Notes: generated from the sequence alone by a model not told the origin. A stretch of 64,000 nt of DNA from Flavobacterium panacis (GCF_024649945.1 NZ_JANKMS010000008.1:62001-126000); one strand, 5' to 3'. Counted from the stretch's first letter, positions 17,495 to 26,055 are shown. A program made the numbers and translations.

Positions 17495-18538
17495 TTAATT
17501 TAAAATAATATAAAGGAGTAATAGCGAAATGAAAAATAATGTTGCTAAAAACGAATTCAATAACGGTTTATATTTATTTCTGAACGAAATACTTCTTGGA
17601 ATTGCAATACCAAATACATTATCAGAACTTCCTTTCTGGATAATTGTATTTCCGTTATCTGATGTTGCATTTCCTATCAAAAGCATATAATCGTTAGGTT
17701 GTAAATAGGTTTCGCTGTATCTCATTTTTCCTCCTGCTTGTTTGTCAACACGATCAAAATAAAACTCTAATCCTTCGCCATCAACTATTACAGATCCTGT
17801 TTCGTCTTTGATTTTAAACTTTCCTGTTTTACATTCTGTAAAAACGGTACTGTAAGTTGTTCTTCCATCATCATCACGAGGGCTTTCTTTTTCAATTTTA
17901 TAAAAATATCCAATACACGGTTTACTGAAATAAGGCGAAACAATAGGCTCGATTTGTTCTAAATCACCTTCAATTTCAACCTGTCCCATTGCAATCGAAT
18001 TTACTTTAGAAGTCGGCAAAATAGACTGCAAACGCATAAATTTGCTTTTATTACTCGGAAAAAAAATATTCTTAATTAGAATAAAACCAGGAATAAGTAA
18101 AAAAAGAAGTTTCAGGTTTTCTGTCTTAACAAGTAGAATAAATGTCCCGAAGATTCCCGCAAAAACAAAAAGTCCCATTATTTTTTGAATAAATGTCGTT
18201 TTAGGAATATTATGTTTACGATTGAATTTTTCTCTTTCTAATTTTTCCTCTTTACTACTTCTAATACCAGAAAAAATCATTCCGGTGATACCAAAGAAAA
18301 AAACAGACACAAATAGAAGCAACAGAACCAGAATTGGAAACCTGTCATCAATCACAAAACCAACACTAATTAGCAAAGGACATACAACAAAAAAGAGCCA
18401 ATTGGGAAATTTTAAATTGAATAATCCGCCAAAAATTATGGTCAAAAACAAAGCAATCCCCATACTAAAAAGCATCAAAAAGATTACCATACCAACATCT
18501 GCTCTGCTTTGATCTAAAAACTCTAAAAATTCATTCAT
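17495..18538 (-). CDS. GIDE-domain-like membrane protein
   Basis: The 347-residue protein has several N-terminal membrane segments (to about residue 155), a soluble beta-rich region at about 165-300 and a C-terminal membrane helix at 322-346. The soluble part (SIAMGQVEIEGDLE, KPCIGYFYKIEKE, FKIKDETGSVIVDGEG) resembles the GIDE domain also found in the mitochondrial E3 ligase MUL1. The bacterial protein has no RING finger here, so a ubiquitin ligase activity should not be inferred. It lies between an LRR membrane protein gene (17-base gap) and lemA (6-base gap). A role in sensing or handling membrane stress is inference. Confidence 0.75.
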   Translation of the reverse strand: MNEFLEFLDQSRADVGMVIFLMLFSMGIALFLTIIFGGLFNLKFPNWLFFVVCPLLISVGFVIDDRFPILVLLLLFVSVFFFGITGMIFSGIRSSKEEKLEREKFNRKHNIPKTTFIQKIMGLFVFAGIFGTFILLVKTENLKLLFLLIPGFILIKNIFFPSNKSKFMRLQSILPTSKVNSIAMGQVEIEGDLEQIEPIVSPYFSKPCIGYFYKIEKESPRDDDGRTTYSTVFTECKTGKFKIKDETGSVIVDGEGLEFYFDRVDKQAGGKMRYSETYLQPNDYMLLIGNATSDNGNTIIQKGSSDNVFGIAIPRSISFRNKYKPLLNSFLATLFFISLLLLYIILN

Positions 18539-18555
18539 ATATTAAAAATTCTTTA

Positions 18556-19368
18556 TTAGAAAACAATTTCAATTTCTTTAGAAAGCAATCTTCTAATTCT
18601 ATTTTTCTCCTGATCCGAAATTGGATTATTTCTCAAATCTATTCCAATAAGAAACTGTAATTTATTAATTTCATTCGGTATTTCACTAATCTCATTATTA
18701 CTCAAAGTAAGGAACTTCAAATTTCTGAACTTTAAAATTTCTTCTGGAAAAACCTTAAGTTTAGTATCTGCCAAATCTAATTCTATTACAGATTCTGGTT
18801 TTAGTTTTGCTTTTTCCAGATCGTAAAATGTTGTTTTTTCTTTCTTCTTCTCTTCTTTATTTCGATTTAAAAGACCTATTCCTGCCAGAATAAGCCCAGC
18901 TATAAAAAAGATACACAAAAAAGCGGGCCACACTGGATCTCCTTGTTTTTCGGTTGTAAAAAGTCTCTGGTAAACATAAAAGATCATTCCAAAAAATAAG
19001 ACTAAAAACAAACCTAGAAATATCAGACCTATCAAATATTTTAGAATTGTAAAAATGAATTTCTTTACACTGGTTGTGTTTTTCGCTAATAGAAAATAAG
19101 CAACTAAACCTAGCAACAAAACCCAAAAAACGATCAATCCAATTTTAGCTGTTGCATTTCCGTTTTCAATGATTGAAAAAGTAAAAAAGGTAGGAAACAT
19201 CAAGACAAACCAAATTAAAAGCCCCGTAAATCCGACTGCTAAACAGCCTATTTTTTCTCCTTTTTTAGAAGATCTGAGCCACAAATAAGCCAACAAGAAA
19301 GACAAAAGAAGGACTCCTATAAATCCGTATCCAAAAGGTGTAAGTCCAGCTAAAAAAATTAAAGTCAT
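18556..19368 (-). CDS. Membrane protein with C-terminal leucine-rich repeats
   Basis: This is the first gene of the minus-strand cluster with the GIDE-like protein and LemA. The 270-residue protein has about five membrane segments in residues 1-165, a charged linker (NRNKEEKKKEKTTFYDLEKAK) and two to three leucine-rich repeats at about 190-255 (FRNLKFLTLSNNEISEIP and LQFLIGIDLRNNPIS). The repeats are of the cytosolic-type LRR consensus and unlike those of the giant secreted proteins further along. They probably bind a partner on one side of the membrane. I know no named family for the whole protein. Confidence 0.8.
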   Translation of the reverse strand: MTLIFLAGLTPFGYGFIGVLLLSFLLAYLWLRSSKKGEKIGCLAVGFTGLLIWFVLMFPTFFTFSIIENGNATAKIGLIVFWVLLLGLVAYFLLAKNTTSVKKFIFTILKYLIGLIFLGLFLVLFFGMIFYVYQRLFTTEKQGDPVWPAFLCIFFIAGLILAGIGLLNRNKEEKKKEKTTFYDLEKAKLKPESVIELDLADTKLKVFPEEILKFRNLKFLTLSNNEISEIPNEINKLQFLIGIDLRNNPISDQEKNRIRRLLSKEIEIVF

Positions 19369-19435
19369 TGGTATTTACGTATCAATTAAAGTCTTGGCAA
19401 ATAGAAATTAAAAATAAAAATACTACAAATTACCG

Positions 19436-19475
19436 CATAAAAAAACCGCTTTTTCAGAAATTGAAAAAGCGGTTT
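19436..19475 (-). terminator. Terminator of the ALDH7-type gene
   Basis: A 14-bp perfect stem pairs AAACCGCTTTTTCA (19443-19456) with TGAAAAAGCGGTTT (19462-19475). Read on the minus strand it ends in a T-tract, 22 bases after the aldehyde dehydrogenase stop. Confidence 0.88.
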
Positions 19476-19497
19476 ATAGATTTTAGAACTCTAAGTT

Positions 19498-21051
19498 TTA
19501 TAAGTCAAATTTAATTCCTTGTGCCAAAGGAAGATTCGTCGTGTAATTAATTGTGTTGGTCTGACGTCGCATATAAATTTTCCAAGCATCAGATCCTGAT
19601 TCACGTCCCCCTCCGGTTTCTTTTTCTCCCCCAAAAGCACCTCCAATTTCTGCTCCTGAAGTTCCAATATTTACGTTTGCAATTCCACAATCAGAACCTG
19701 TTGCAGATAAGAATCTTTCAGCTTCACGTAAGTTATTCGTCATAATTGCAGACGACAATCCTTGGGCAACACCATTTTGAATTTCAATTGCATTTTCAAC
19801 TTCACCAGAATATTTAATTAAATATAAAACTGGAGCAAAAGTTTCGTATTGTACAATTTCAAAAGAATTTTCAGCCTCGGCAATTGCTGGTTTAACATAA
19901 CAACCACTTTCGTAACCTTGTCCAGAAAGCACGCCTCCTTCAACCAAAATTTTTCCGCCTTCAGCAACCACTTTATTCAAAGCTGCAGCATACATCTCAA
20001 CTGCGTGAACATCAATTAGTGGTCCAACATGATTGTTTTCATCAAGCGGATTTCCGATTCGTAATTGTTTGTAAGCTGCCACTAAAGCATCTTTTACTTT
20101 ATCATAAATACTTTCGTGAATGATCAGTCTTCGAGTTGAAGTACATCTTTGCCCAGCTGTTCCAACAGCTCCAAAAACAGCTCCTATAACAGTCATTTTT
20201 ATATCTGCATCTGGAGTAACAATAATGGCATTGTTCCCTCCTAATTCTAATAATGATTTCCCTAATCTTCCTGCTACTTTTTGAGCTACAATTTTACCCA
20301 TTCTAGTTGAACCAGTCGCTGAAATAAGCGGAATACGAGTATCTGCAGTTAATAATTCTCCTATTTTGTAATCTCCATTTAGTAGACAAGAAATTCCTTC
20401 CGGAAGATTGTTTTCTTTAATAACCTGAGCAATTATGTTCTGGCAAGCAATACCACAAAGAGGTGTTTTTTCTGAAGGTTTCCAAACACAAACATCTCCA
20501 GAAATCCATGCTAAAGCAGTGTTCCAAGACCAAACCGCAACTGGGAAATTAAATGCCGAAATAATTCCGACAATTCCAAGCGGATGATATTGCTCATACA
20601 TACGATGTCCCGGTCTTTCAGAATGCATTGTCAAACCATGTAATTGTCGAGATAAACCAACGGCAAAATCACAGATATCAATCATTTCCTGAACTTCTCC
20701 GTAACCTTCCTGCAATGATTTTCCCATTTCATAAGAAACCAATTTTCCTAAAGCTTCTTTATTTTGTCTCAATTTCTCTCCAAACTGACGCACAATTTCA
20801 CCACGCTGTGGTGCAGGAATCAATCTGAAAGTTTTAAAGGCTTCTGCAGCTGTTTGAATTGCTTTCTCATAATCTTCTGCAGTTGACATTTTTACCGAAG
20901 CAATTAATTTTCCATCAACTGGTGAGTAACTTTCTAGAATTTCTCCAGAAGAAAAGTTATTTACTCCTGTTGATGTTCCTTCGTTTATCGTTTTGATGCC
21001 CAATTTTTCCAGAGCTTCCTTCATTCCAAATTGTGATGCTATTGTTGTCAT
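19498..21051 (-). CDS. Aldehyde dehydrogenase, ALDH7/AmaB type (alpha-aminoadipic semialdehyde dehydrogenase)
   Basis: The 517-residue protein is a full-length NAD(P)-dependent aldehyde dehydrogenase. It carries ELGGNNAIIV near residue 268, with the general-base Glu, and GAVGTAGQRCTSTRRLIIHE with the nucleophilic Cys near 302. Both stretches have the wording typical of the ALDH7 branch, whose members oxidise L-2-aminoadipate semialdehyde (in equilibrium with piperideine-6-carboxylate) in lysine breakdown. GGAFGGEKETGGGRESGSDA near 475 is also typical. No lysine-catabolic neighbour is in the window, so the substrate rests on family resemblance alone. It is a single-gene unit with its own terminator. 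Confidence 0.88.
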   Translation of the reverse strand: MTTIASQFGMKEALEKLGIKTINEGTSTGVNNFSSGEILESYSPVDGKLIASVKMSTAEDYEKAIQTAAEAFKTFRLIPAPQRGEIVRQFGEKLRQNKEALGKLVSYEMGKSLQEGYGEVQEMIDICDFAVGLSRQLHGLTMHSERPGHRMYEQYHPLGIVGIISAFNFPVAVWSWNTALAWISGDVCVWKPSEKTPLCGIACQNIIAQVIKENNLPEGISCLLNGDYKIGELLTADTRIPLISATGSTRMGKIVAQKVAGRLGKSLLELGGNNAIIVTPDADIKMTVIGAVFGAVGTAGQRCTSTRRLIIHESIYDKVKDALVAAYKQLRIGNPLDENNHVGPLIDVHAVEMYAAALNKVVAEGGKILVEGGVLSGQGYESGCYVKPAIAEAENSFEIVQYETFAPVLYLIKYSGEVENAIEIQNGVAQGLSSAIMTNNLREAERFLSATGSDCGIANVNIGTSGAEIGGAFGGEKETGGGRESGSDAWKIYMRRQTNTINYTTNLPLAQGIKFDL

Positions 21052-21231
21052 TGTAACTTTTTTAGTTAAAATTGTTATGTTTTTATGTAAAGATATTATT
21101 TTAGAATTAATTTCTGAATGAAGTTAATTTATAAATAGACGTAAATTTAAGTTTATTTAATGCTTTTAATGAAAATCAAACCTGATTTATTCCGTTTATT
21201 TGATGAAATTTGCATTCTCAAATAAAAAATT

Positions 21232-22188
21232 ATGAAATTTTTCAATTCGCTTTTACTTTGTTTTCTTTTGCTTTCTTTGAATGTCTTTTCTCAAAAAGAA
21301 AAAACTTCTTTTCAGGTAGTTCCTTTAGGAGTTATGGGCGGAATTGACGAAAAAAATCTTTCAGCTTATTTAATAGCTCCATCCAATACAAATGATTTTA
21401 TTTCACTTGATGCTGGAACTATAAATGCTGGAATTGAAAAGGCAATCGAAAAGAAAACTTTTAAAGTTTCTACAAACGAAGTTTTAAAAAAATACATCAA
21501 AGGATATTTGATTTCGCACGCACATTTAGATCATGTTTCCGGTTTAATAATTAATTCTCCTGCAGATTCTTCAAAAACGGTTTATGCTACTAGCAAATGC
21601 ATGGAAATGATGGAAAACCATTATTTTAACGATCAGACTTGGGCAAATTTTGGGGATGAAGGTCCTGGTTTTCATATCAAAAAATACCATTTTCAAACTT
21701 TAGATTTGGCAAAAGAAACTCTTTTGACCAATGCCAAAATGACGGTTAAAGCATTTCCTTTAAGCCATGTTAATCCGTTTGAAAGTACCGCTTTCTTAAT
21801 TAAAAACGATAATGATTATGCTTTATACTTAGGTGATACAGGTCCAGATGAAGTAGAAAAAAGCAATAATCTTCGTGATTTATGGACTGCAGTTGCGCCA
21901 TTAGTTAAAGAAGGACAATTAAAAGTAATTTTTATTGAAGTTTCTTTTCCAAACGAACAGCCTGACAAGTTTCTATTTGGACATTTAACTCCAAATTATT
22001 TGATGAAAGAGCTTCATGTTTTGGAAGATTTGGCTGGAAAAGGTTCTTTAGAAAACTTCAAAATCATTATTACGCATTTAAAACCGCCTGCAAAAAATAT
22101 TGCTAAAATTAAAGAGCAATTAAAAAATCAAAATGATTTAAAGCTGAAGATTATTTATCCTGAGCAGGGGAAGAAGATTGAATTATAA
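21232..22188 (+). CDS. Periplasmic 3',5'-cyclic-nucleotide phosphodiesterase, class II (MBL fold)
   Basis: The 318-residue protein begins with a signal peptide (residues 1-20, ending VFS/Q). The metal-binding motif ISHAHLDHVSGL gives H96, H98, D100 and H101. SHVNPFESTAFLI near 180, YLGDTGPDE near 199, and FIEVSFPNE and THLKP further on match class II cAMP phosphodiesterases rather than generic beta-lactamases. It would hydrolyse cyclic nucleotides outside the cytoplasm. The gene is divergent from the aldehyde dehydrogenase gene over a 180-base gap. Confidence 0.88.
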   Translation: MKFFNSLLLCFLLLSLNVFSQKEKTSFQVVPLGVMGGIDEKNLSAYLIAPSNTNDFISLDAGTINAGIEKAIEKKTFKVSTNEVLKKYIKGYLISHAHLDHVSGLIINSPADSSKTVYATSKCMEMMENHYFNDQTWANFGDEGPGFHIKKYHFQTLDLAKETLLTNAKMTVKAFPLSHVNPFESTAFLIKNDNDYALYLGDTGPDEVEKSNNLRDLWTAVAPLVKEGQLKVIFIEVSFPNEQPDKFLFGHLTPNYLMKELHVLEDLAGKGSLENFKIIITHLKPPAKNIAKIKEQLKNQNDLKLKIIYPEQGKKIEL

Positions 22189-22243
22189 TCAAATATTTGT
22201 AAGTTATTTTTTTATGTTTTAGCCAAGTAATTAAATTTAAGTA

Positions 22244-22531
22244 ATGGGAATTATTTGGTCAAAGAGAGCTAATTATACTTTTTACAATATTCGAAATTAT
22301 CTTGAACACTTTTGGTCTCCAACAGTAGCTCAAAAATTTATCAAAGATGTTTTACATATCATTGCACTTTTAGAAATAAACCCTATGCTTGGTAAATACA
22401 ATTCAGATTTAATATGTCGAGAGATACTAATTTTAAAACATATCTCACTGTATTATAGAATCCAGAAAGATAAAATAGAGTTGATTACCTTCTTCAACAA
22501 TCGCCAAAAGCCAATAAAAATGTTTATATAA
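22244..22531 (+). CDS. RelE/ParE-superfamily toxin
   Basis: The 95-residue protein has the order of elements of ParE-type toxins: an N-terminal strand IIWSKRANY, two helices (IRNYLEHFWSPTVAQKFIKDVLHII), the LLEINPMLGKY turn, then strands REILILKHISLYYRI and IELITFFNNRQKP. The last phrase is a hallmark of the bacteroidotal ParE-like branch. No antitoxin gene lies on the same strand. Instead a small HTH protein gene converges on it and overlaps its last 8 bases. The target (gyrase or ribosome-bound mRNA) cannot be told from sequence. Confidence 0.82.
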   Translation: MGIIWSKRANYTFYNIRNYLEHFWSPTVAQKFIKDVLHIIALLEINPMLGKYNSDLICREILILKHISLYYRIQKDKIELITFFNNRQKPIKMFI

Positions 22532-22847
22532 GGTTTTTACTTTTTAATTCAGCCAACATTTGTTCATGTGTTATAAAATCTCCATTTTCTAAATCACGTT
22601 TTCCTTGCTCAATGTCAGCTTTTAATTCAAGCATAAAATTTTCTTCTGGAGAAAGGATTTTAGCAATTGAAAGAACTTCATCTGGAGTAAATGTTTGCGT
22701 TTTTAATTTACGATAGAATGTAGGACTAGGAATTCCTATTTTCTCAATGATATAGTTCTTTTTAAAAGGTGATTTATTTATCAAATCTTCAATATCATTA
22801 ACTATGTTTTTATAAGCGATAATTTCTCGTATCATAATTGAAGTCAT
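22524..22847 (-). CDS. Putative HTH antitoxin, convergent with the toxin
   Basis: The 107-residue protein has a helix-turn-helix-like region (YIIEKIGIPSPTFYRKLKTQTFTPDEVLSIAKIL) at about residues 31-65 and a C-terminal tail GDFITHEQMLAELKSKN. Such a tail is like the toxin-binding ends of many small antitoxins. Its last 8 bases overlap the end of the ParE-like gene on the other strand. An ATG at 22835 is an alternative start. A perfect -7 box and a palindrome lie directly upstream, which fits autorepression. Pairing with the toxin is inferred from position and architecture. Confidence 0.75.
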   Translation of the reverse strand: MTSIMIREIIAYKNIVNDIEDLINKSPFKKNYIIEKIGIPSPTFYRKLKTQTFTPDEVLSIAKILSPEENFMLELKADIEQGKRDLENGDFITHEQMLAELKSKNLI

Positions 22848-22851
22848 TTTA

Positions 22852-22873
22852 TATCATTTATGATACAAATATA
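22852..22873 (-). promoter_or_regulatory. Promoter and palindromic operator of the putative antitoxin gene
   Basis: Read on the minus strand, a perfect -7 box TATATTTG occupies 22873-22866 and is followed at once by the palindrome TATCAT-N2-ATGATA (22852-22865). The palindrome would cover the transcription start, and the start codon is 5 bases beyond it. This is the expected place for an autoregulatory site. Confidence 0.65.
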
Positions 22874-22921
22874 GATAAAAATTAAGACTAAAAGTTAAAT
22901 TGAATGAAAATTCATCCAAAA

Positions 22922-22960
22922 TAAAACCCGACAGGTTTTAAAAATCTGTCGGGTTTCAAA
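22922..22960 (-). terminator. Terminator of the 3-hydroxyanthranilate dioxygenase gene
   Basis: An 11-bp perfect stem pairs AAACCCGACAG (22924-22934) with CTGTCGGGTTT (22946-22956) across an 11-base loop. It ends 21 bases beyond the stop of the minus-strand gene. Confidence 0.8.
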
Positions 22961-22977
22961 ATATTTAAGAAGATAAA

Positions 22978-23517
22978 CTATTTCTTAGCCACAAATCTCG
23001 GATCTGTTTTCATTACAGTCCCACATTTATCGCAAGTTCTTAGTTCTTCTGAGTTGTAAAAATGTTCGAAATGAGGAAGAAAATCTTTCTCGATATTATG
23101 AAGTTCAAAATACACTTCATACAATTTATGATTGCAGTTATCACAATGCCAAAGCAATCCATCTGTATAACCAAGTCCGGCACGTTTTCTTTCGATTACT
23201 AAACCAATTGATCCTTCTGAGCGAACAGGCGAATGCGGCACTTTAGCAGGATGAAGATACATATCTCCTGCATTTAGTTCCATTTCCTTGCGCTGACCAT
23301 CTTCCTGAATCACTACTTTTATGCTTCCTTCTAACTGATAAAAAAGTTCTTCTGTTTCATTATAATGATAATCTTTTCGAGCGTTTGGTCCTGCTACAAT
23401 CATTACGATATAATCTCCGGAATCAACATACAGATTTTTATTTCCAACTGGTGGTTTTAGTAATTGTCGGTTTTCTTCAATCCATTGCGTAAGATTGAAA
23501 GGTTTTGCTATAGCCAT
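22978..23517 (-). CDS. nbaC: 3-hydroxyanthranilate 3,4-dioxygenase
   Basis: This cupin enzyme opens the ring of 3-hydroxyanthranilate to give the quinolinate precursor in tryptophan breakdown (kynurenine route). The 179-residue protein has the active-site iron ligands H51, E57 and H95 and the substrate-binding R47 and R99. It also keeps the second, rubredoxin-like metal site found in bacterial enzymes, with CDNC at 125-128 and CDKC at 162-165. No other kynurenine gene is in the window. The repeat array behind it separates it from the upstream minus-strand gene. Confidence 0.95.
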   Translation of the reverse strand: MAIAKPFNLTQWIEENRQLLKPPVGNKNLYVDSGDYIVMIVAGPNARKDYHYNETEELFYQLEGSIKVVIQEDGQRKEMELNAGDMYLHPAKVPHSPVRSEGSIGLVIERKRAGLGYTDGLLWHCDNCNHKLYEVYFELHNIEKDFLPHFEHFYNSEELRTCDKCGTVMKTDPRFVAKK

Positions 23518-23561
23518 TTTTTTAATACTAAATTTTGAAAAGCTAAGTTAGTGAAAAGTTT

Positions 23562-23687
23562 TTAGTCTCAGTCTCAGTTTACAGTCTCAGAAAAACTGAA
23601 AACCGAGACTGAAAACCGAGACTGAAAACTGAGACTGAATACTGAGACTGAATACTGAGACTGAATACTGAGACTGCGACTGAATAC
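23562..23687. repeat. 13-bp tandem repeat with an inverted half-copy
   Basis: Six head-to-tail units of CTGAAAACCGAGA or CTGAATACTGAGA occupy 23596-23673 and are followed by a partial unit. The first 30 bases (AGTCTCAGTCTCAGTTTACAG) are the complement of the unit, so the array can fold back on itself. It starts 45 bases upstream of the dioxygenase start and ends exactly at the stop codon of the next minus-strand gene. Related fragments lie at 27203-27223 and 60157-60185. Confidence 0.85.
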
Positions 23688-24797
23688 TTACCTAAACTCT
23701 TTTATCAGATAAATATAAACCGGAAAGTGATCGCTGAAGCCAGCTTCCGATAATGTATTTCGTAACGGATAACCTTTGTATGCTCCAGAAGTCTGAACAA
23801 GATAAGGTTTATTAAAAATTCCAGCTTTCCAAAAACTAAAAGTAGAGAAATCAGATTTTGTTAAAGATTCAGTTATTATAATCTGATCGAAAATGCTCCA
23901 GGAATCCCGAAAAGCAATCGTTCCCATTCCTTTATTGGCTAATTCTTCAAACGGATTAAAAACACCAAATTCTGCAACTTCAGCTTTTTTCCCTTTTGTA
24001 CCTAAGGCTATTTTCATACTCTTATTTAGTGGACCATCATTGAAATCTCCCATTGTCATTACTTTTGCAGCAGGATTAATCTGTTGTAACGAATCAATAA
24101 TTTTTCGATTTAATTTTCCGGCCGCTTCCCGAAACGAAGTCGTTGCCTTTTCGCCTCCAGATCGAGATGGCCAGTGGTTCACAATAATATGAATTTCTTC
24201 ATTTTCAAGAAAACCGGAAACCAAAAGTTGATCTCTCGTAAAAACGCGATTATTATTCTCTTTTTTAACTTCAACTTCGTCATCTAAAACTTCCAAATCT
24301 TCCTCTTTTTTCTGAGTATTCTTTTTATAAATAATTAAAGGAATATTAGAAAATGACGTTGGTCTAAAATATTTTTTCTGGTAAAGCAAAGCCACATCAA
24401 TACCACGTTTATCCGGCGAATCAAAATGAATAATTCCAAAATCGAATTGCTGTAGTTTAGGTTCTTTTATCAAATCTTCTAAAACTTCTCTGTTTTCAAC
24501 TTCAGCACAACCTAATAAAACTGGAGCATTAGAATTTTCAGGTGTTCCAATTTCAGAAATTACCTTTGCTAGATTTTGTAATTTTTGTTCGTATTTTTCT
24601 TTTGTCCAATGCTGCACTCCATTTGGAGTCCATTCATCATCATTTGTAAAAGAATCGTCTACGGTGTCATATAAATTCTCAAAATTGTAAAATGCAATGG
24701 TATGTATTTGGTATTTTTTTGACTGTGCATTGACCATTGTACAGCAAAAAAGAAGAAAATAAAAAAGTGAAGTTAAATGGCGCATAATTGTTTTCAA
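23688..24797 (-). CDS. Exported endonuclease/exonuclease/phosphatase (EEP) family protein
   Basis: The 369-residue protein starts with a signal peptide (residues 1-24, ending VNA/Q). The EEP catalytic landmarks are present in order: FYNFENLYD, the metal-binding Glu in GCAEVENREVLE, NHWPSRSGG, TMGDFND (Asp/Asn) and the C-terminal SDHFPVY with the catalytic Asp-His. The fold hydrolyses phosphodiesters, but the substrate (nucleic acid, lipid or sugar phosphate) cannot be read. Export suggests a role in the periplasm or outside the cell, for example nutrient scavenging. Confidence 0.88.
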   Translation of the reverse strand: MKTIMRHLTSLFYFLLFCCTMVNAQSKKYQIHTIAFYNFENLYDTVDDSFTNDDEWTPNGVQHWTKEKYEQKLQNLAKVISEIGTPENSNAPVLLGCAEVENREVLEDLIKEPKLQQFDFGIIHFDSPDKRGIDVALLYQKKYFRPTSFSNIPLIIYKKNTQKKEEDLEVLDDEVEVKKENNNRVFTRDQLLVSGFLENEEIHIIVNHWPSRSGGEKATTSFREAAGKLNRKIIDSLQQINPAAKVMTMGDFNDGPLNKSMKIALGTKGKKAEVAEFGVFNPFEELANKGMGTIAFRDSWSIFDQIIITESLTKSDFSTFSFWKAGIFNKPYLVQTSGAYKGYPLRNTLSEAGFSDHFPVYIYLIKEFR

Positions 24798-24922
24798 TTA
24801 AAAAAAATCAATTTATAAAAAACAATTTAAACTGTAAGAATTTTCTAAATATTTATTTGTTGTTTTTGTTTTTTAAATTTATATTCTCACGTATCTTGCG
24901 ACTTCAATTTCTGTTCTAAAAA

Positions 24923-26011
24923 ATGAAAAAACTCCTATCTGTCTGCAGTTTACTTTTGATCTTTATCTCTTCTTATTCTCAACAAACCAGTCAATTTATT
25001 GATAGTATAAGAATAAAACATACTATTCCTGAAATTGCCTATGCGGTCGTTTCTTCTGATTCTGTTTTAGAAATAAATGCTTTAGGGTATAAGAAAATCA
25101 ATAGTCAATTAAAGGCCGAATTATCAGACCGATTTCGTTTGGGCTCTCTCACCAAAACTATTACAAGTTATTTAGCAGCTAAAATGGTTAAAGAAGGAAA
25201 GCTAAAATGGGAAACCAAATTTTTTGATTTATATCCTGAATTAAAAGCAAAAAGTAATCCTGCTTATTACAACTTTACGCTAAGAGATTTTATAACTTTT
25301 AGAGCACCTATTCCGACTTGGTCTTATGGAAATGAAACGCCAACTCGAAAAGAAATTAAAGGAAATGATGCTGAACAACGTTACGAGTTTATCAAATGGT
25401 TTTTCAAACAAAATAATACTTTTTCTGAAAAGCAAGATGTTTACTGGTCTAATCCCAGTTATGTTGCAGCCGGACTTATGTTGGAAAAGGCAACAGGGAA
25501 AACCTATGAAATCTTAGTACAGGAATTAGGAAAAAGTTTAAATATTGAATTTGAATTTGGCCAACCCAACTTAAAAGACAAAAATCAAACTTGGGGACAC
25601 GATGAAGATCTAACTCCAGAAAAACCGGCTTTAAATTATAAATTAAACTGGCTTTCATCAGCAGGAAATATCAATGTAACTTTACCTGATTATTGCAAAT
25701 TTATTCAAATGCAACTTCAAGGGCTGCAGGGAAAATCAAAACTGTTTACTCAGGAAGAATTTAATTATATGCATTTTGGTCTTTCGGAATTTTCGTTTGG
25801 TTGGTATTCAAAACTTAACAAAAATAATGAGCAACAATATTCATTTCACAATGGAAATCCGGGAACATTTTTAACCAAAGTGTATATTTGTAAAGCCGTC
25901 AACAAAGCTTTTATTCTTTTTGCTAATGTTCAGTCTGAAAAAGCTGACGAAGGATTAATTTTAATTTTAAAAGAATTAGAAACTAAATATGGATGTGCTC
26001 CGTTTTATTAA
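24923..26011 (+). CDS. Secreted serine hydrolase of the beta-lactamase/PBP4-like family, altered YxN motif
   Basis: The 362-residue protein has a signal peptide (to about residue 20, SYSQ) and the fold of class C beta-lactamase-like esterases and peptidases. The nucleophile motif SxxK is S75-L-T-K78. Where relatives have Y-S-N, this protein has W-S-N in VYWSNPSYVAAGLMLEKATGK (near 175-177), so the usual catalytic Tyr may be missing or replaced by a neighbour. HNGNPGTF near 312 fits the third (KTG-like) motif. The LD-carboxypeptidase gene follows after 44 bases on the same strand, so both may act on peptidoglycan peptides. Confidence 0.85.
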   Translation: MKKLLSVCSLLLIFISSYSQQTSQFIDSIRIKHTIPEIAYAVVSSDSVLEINALGYKKINSQLKAELSDRFRLGSLTKTITSYLAAKMVKEGKLKWETKFFDLYPELKAKSNPAYYNFTLRDFITFRAPIPTWSYGNETPTRKEIKGNDAEQRYEFIKWFFKQNNTFSEKQDVYWSNPSYVAAGLMLEKATGKTYEILVQELGKSLNIEFEFGQPNLKDKNQTWGHDEDLTPEKPALNYKLNWLSSAGNINVTLPDYCKFIQMQLQGLQGKSKLFTQEEFNYMHFGLSEFSFGWYSKLNKNNEQQYSFHNGNPGTFLTKVYICKAVNKAFILFANVQSEKADEGLILILKELETKYGCAPFY

Positions 26012-26055
26012 AAACCGGAATTAAATAATGTATAATTTTAAGCAAAAAAGAAAAA

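Noticed and set aside
23596-23673. Possible CRISPR array
   Set aside because: The 13-bp units are directly head to tail with no spacers, and no cas gene is present.
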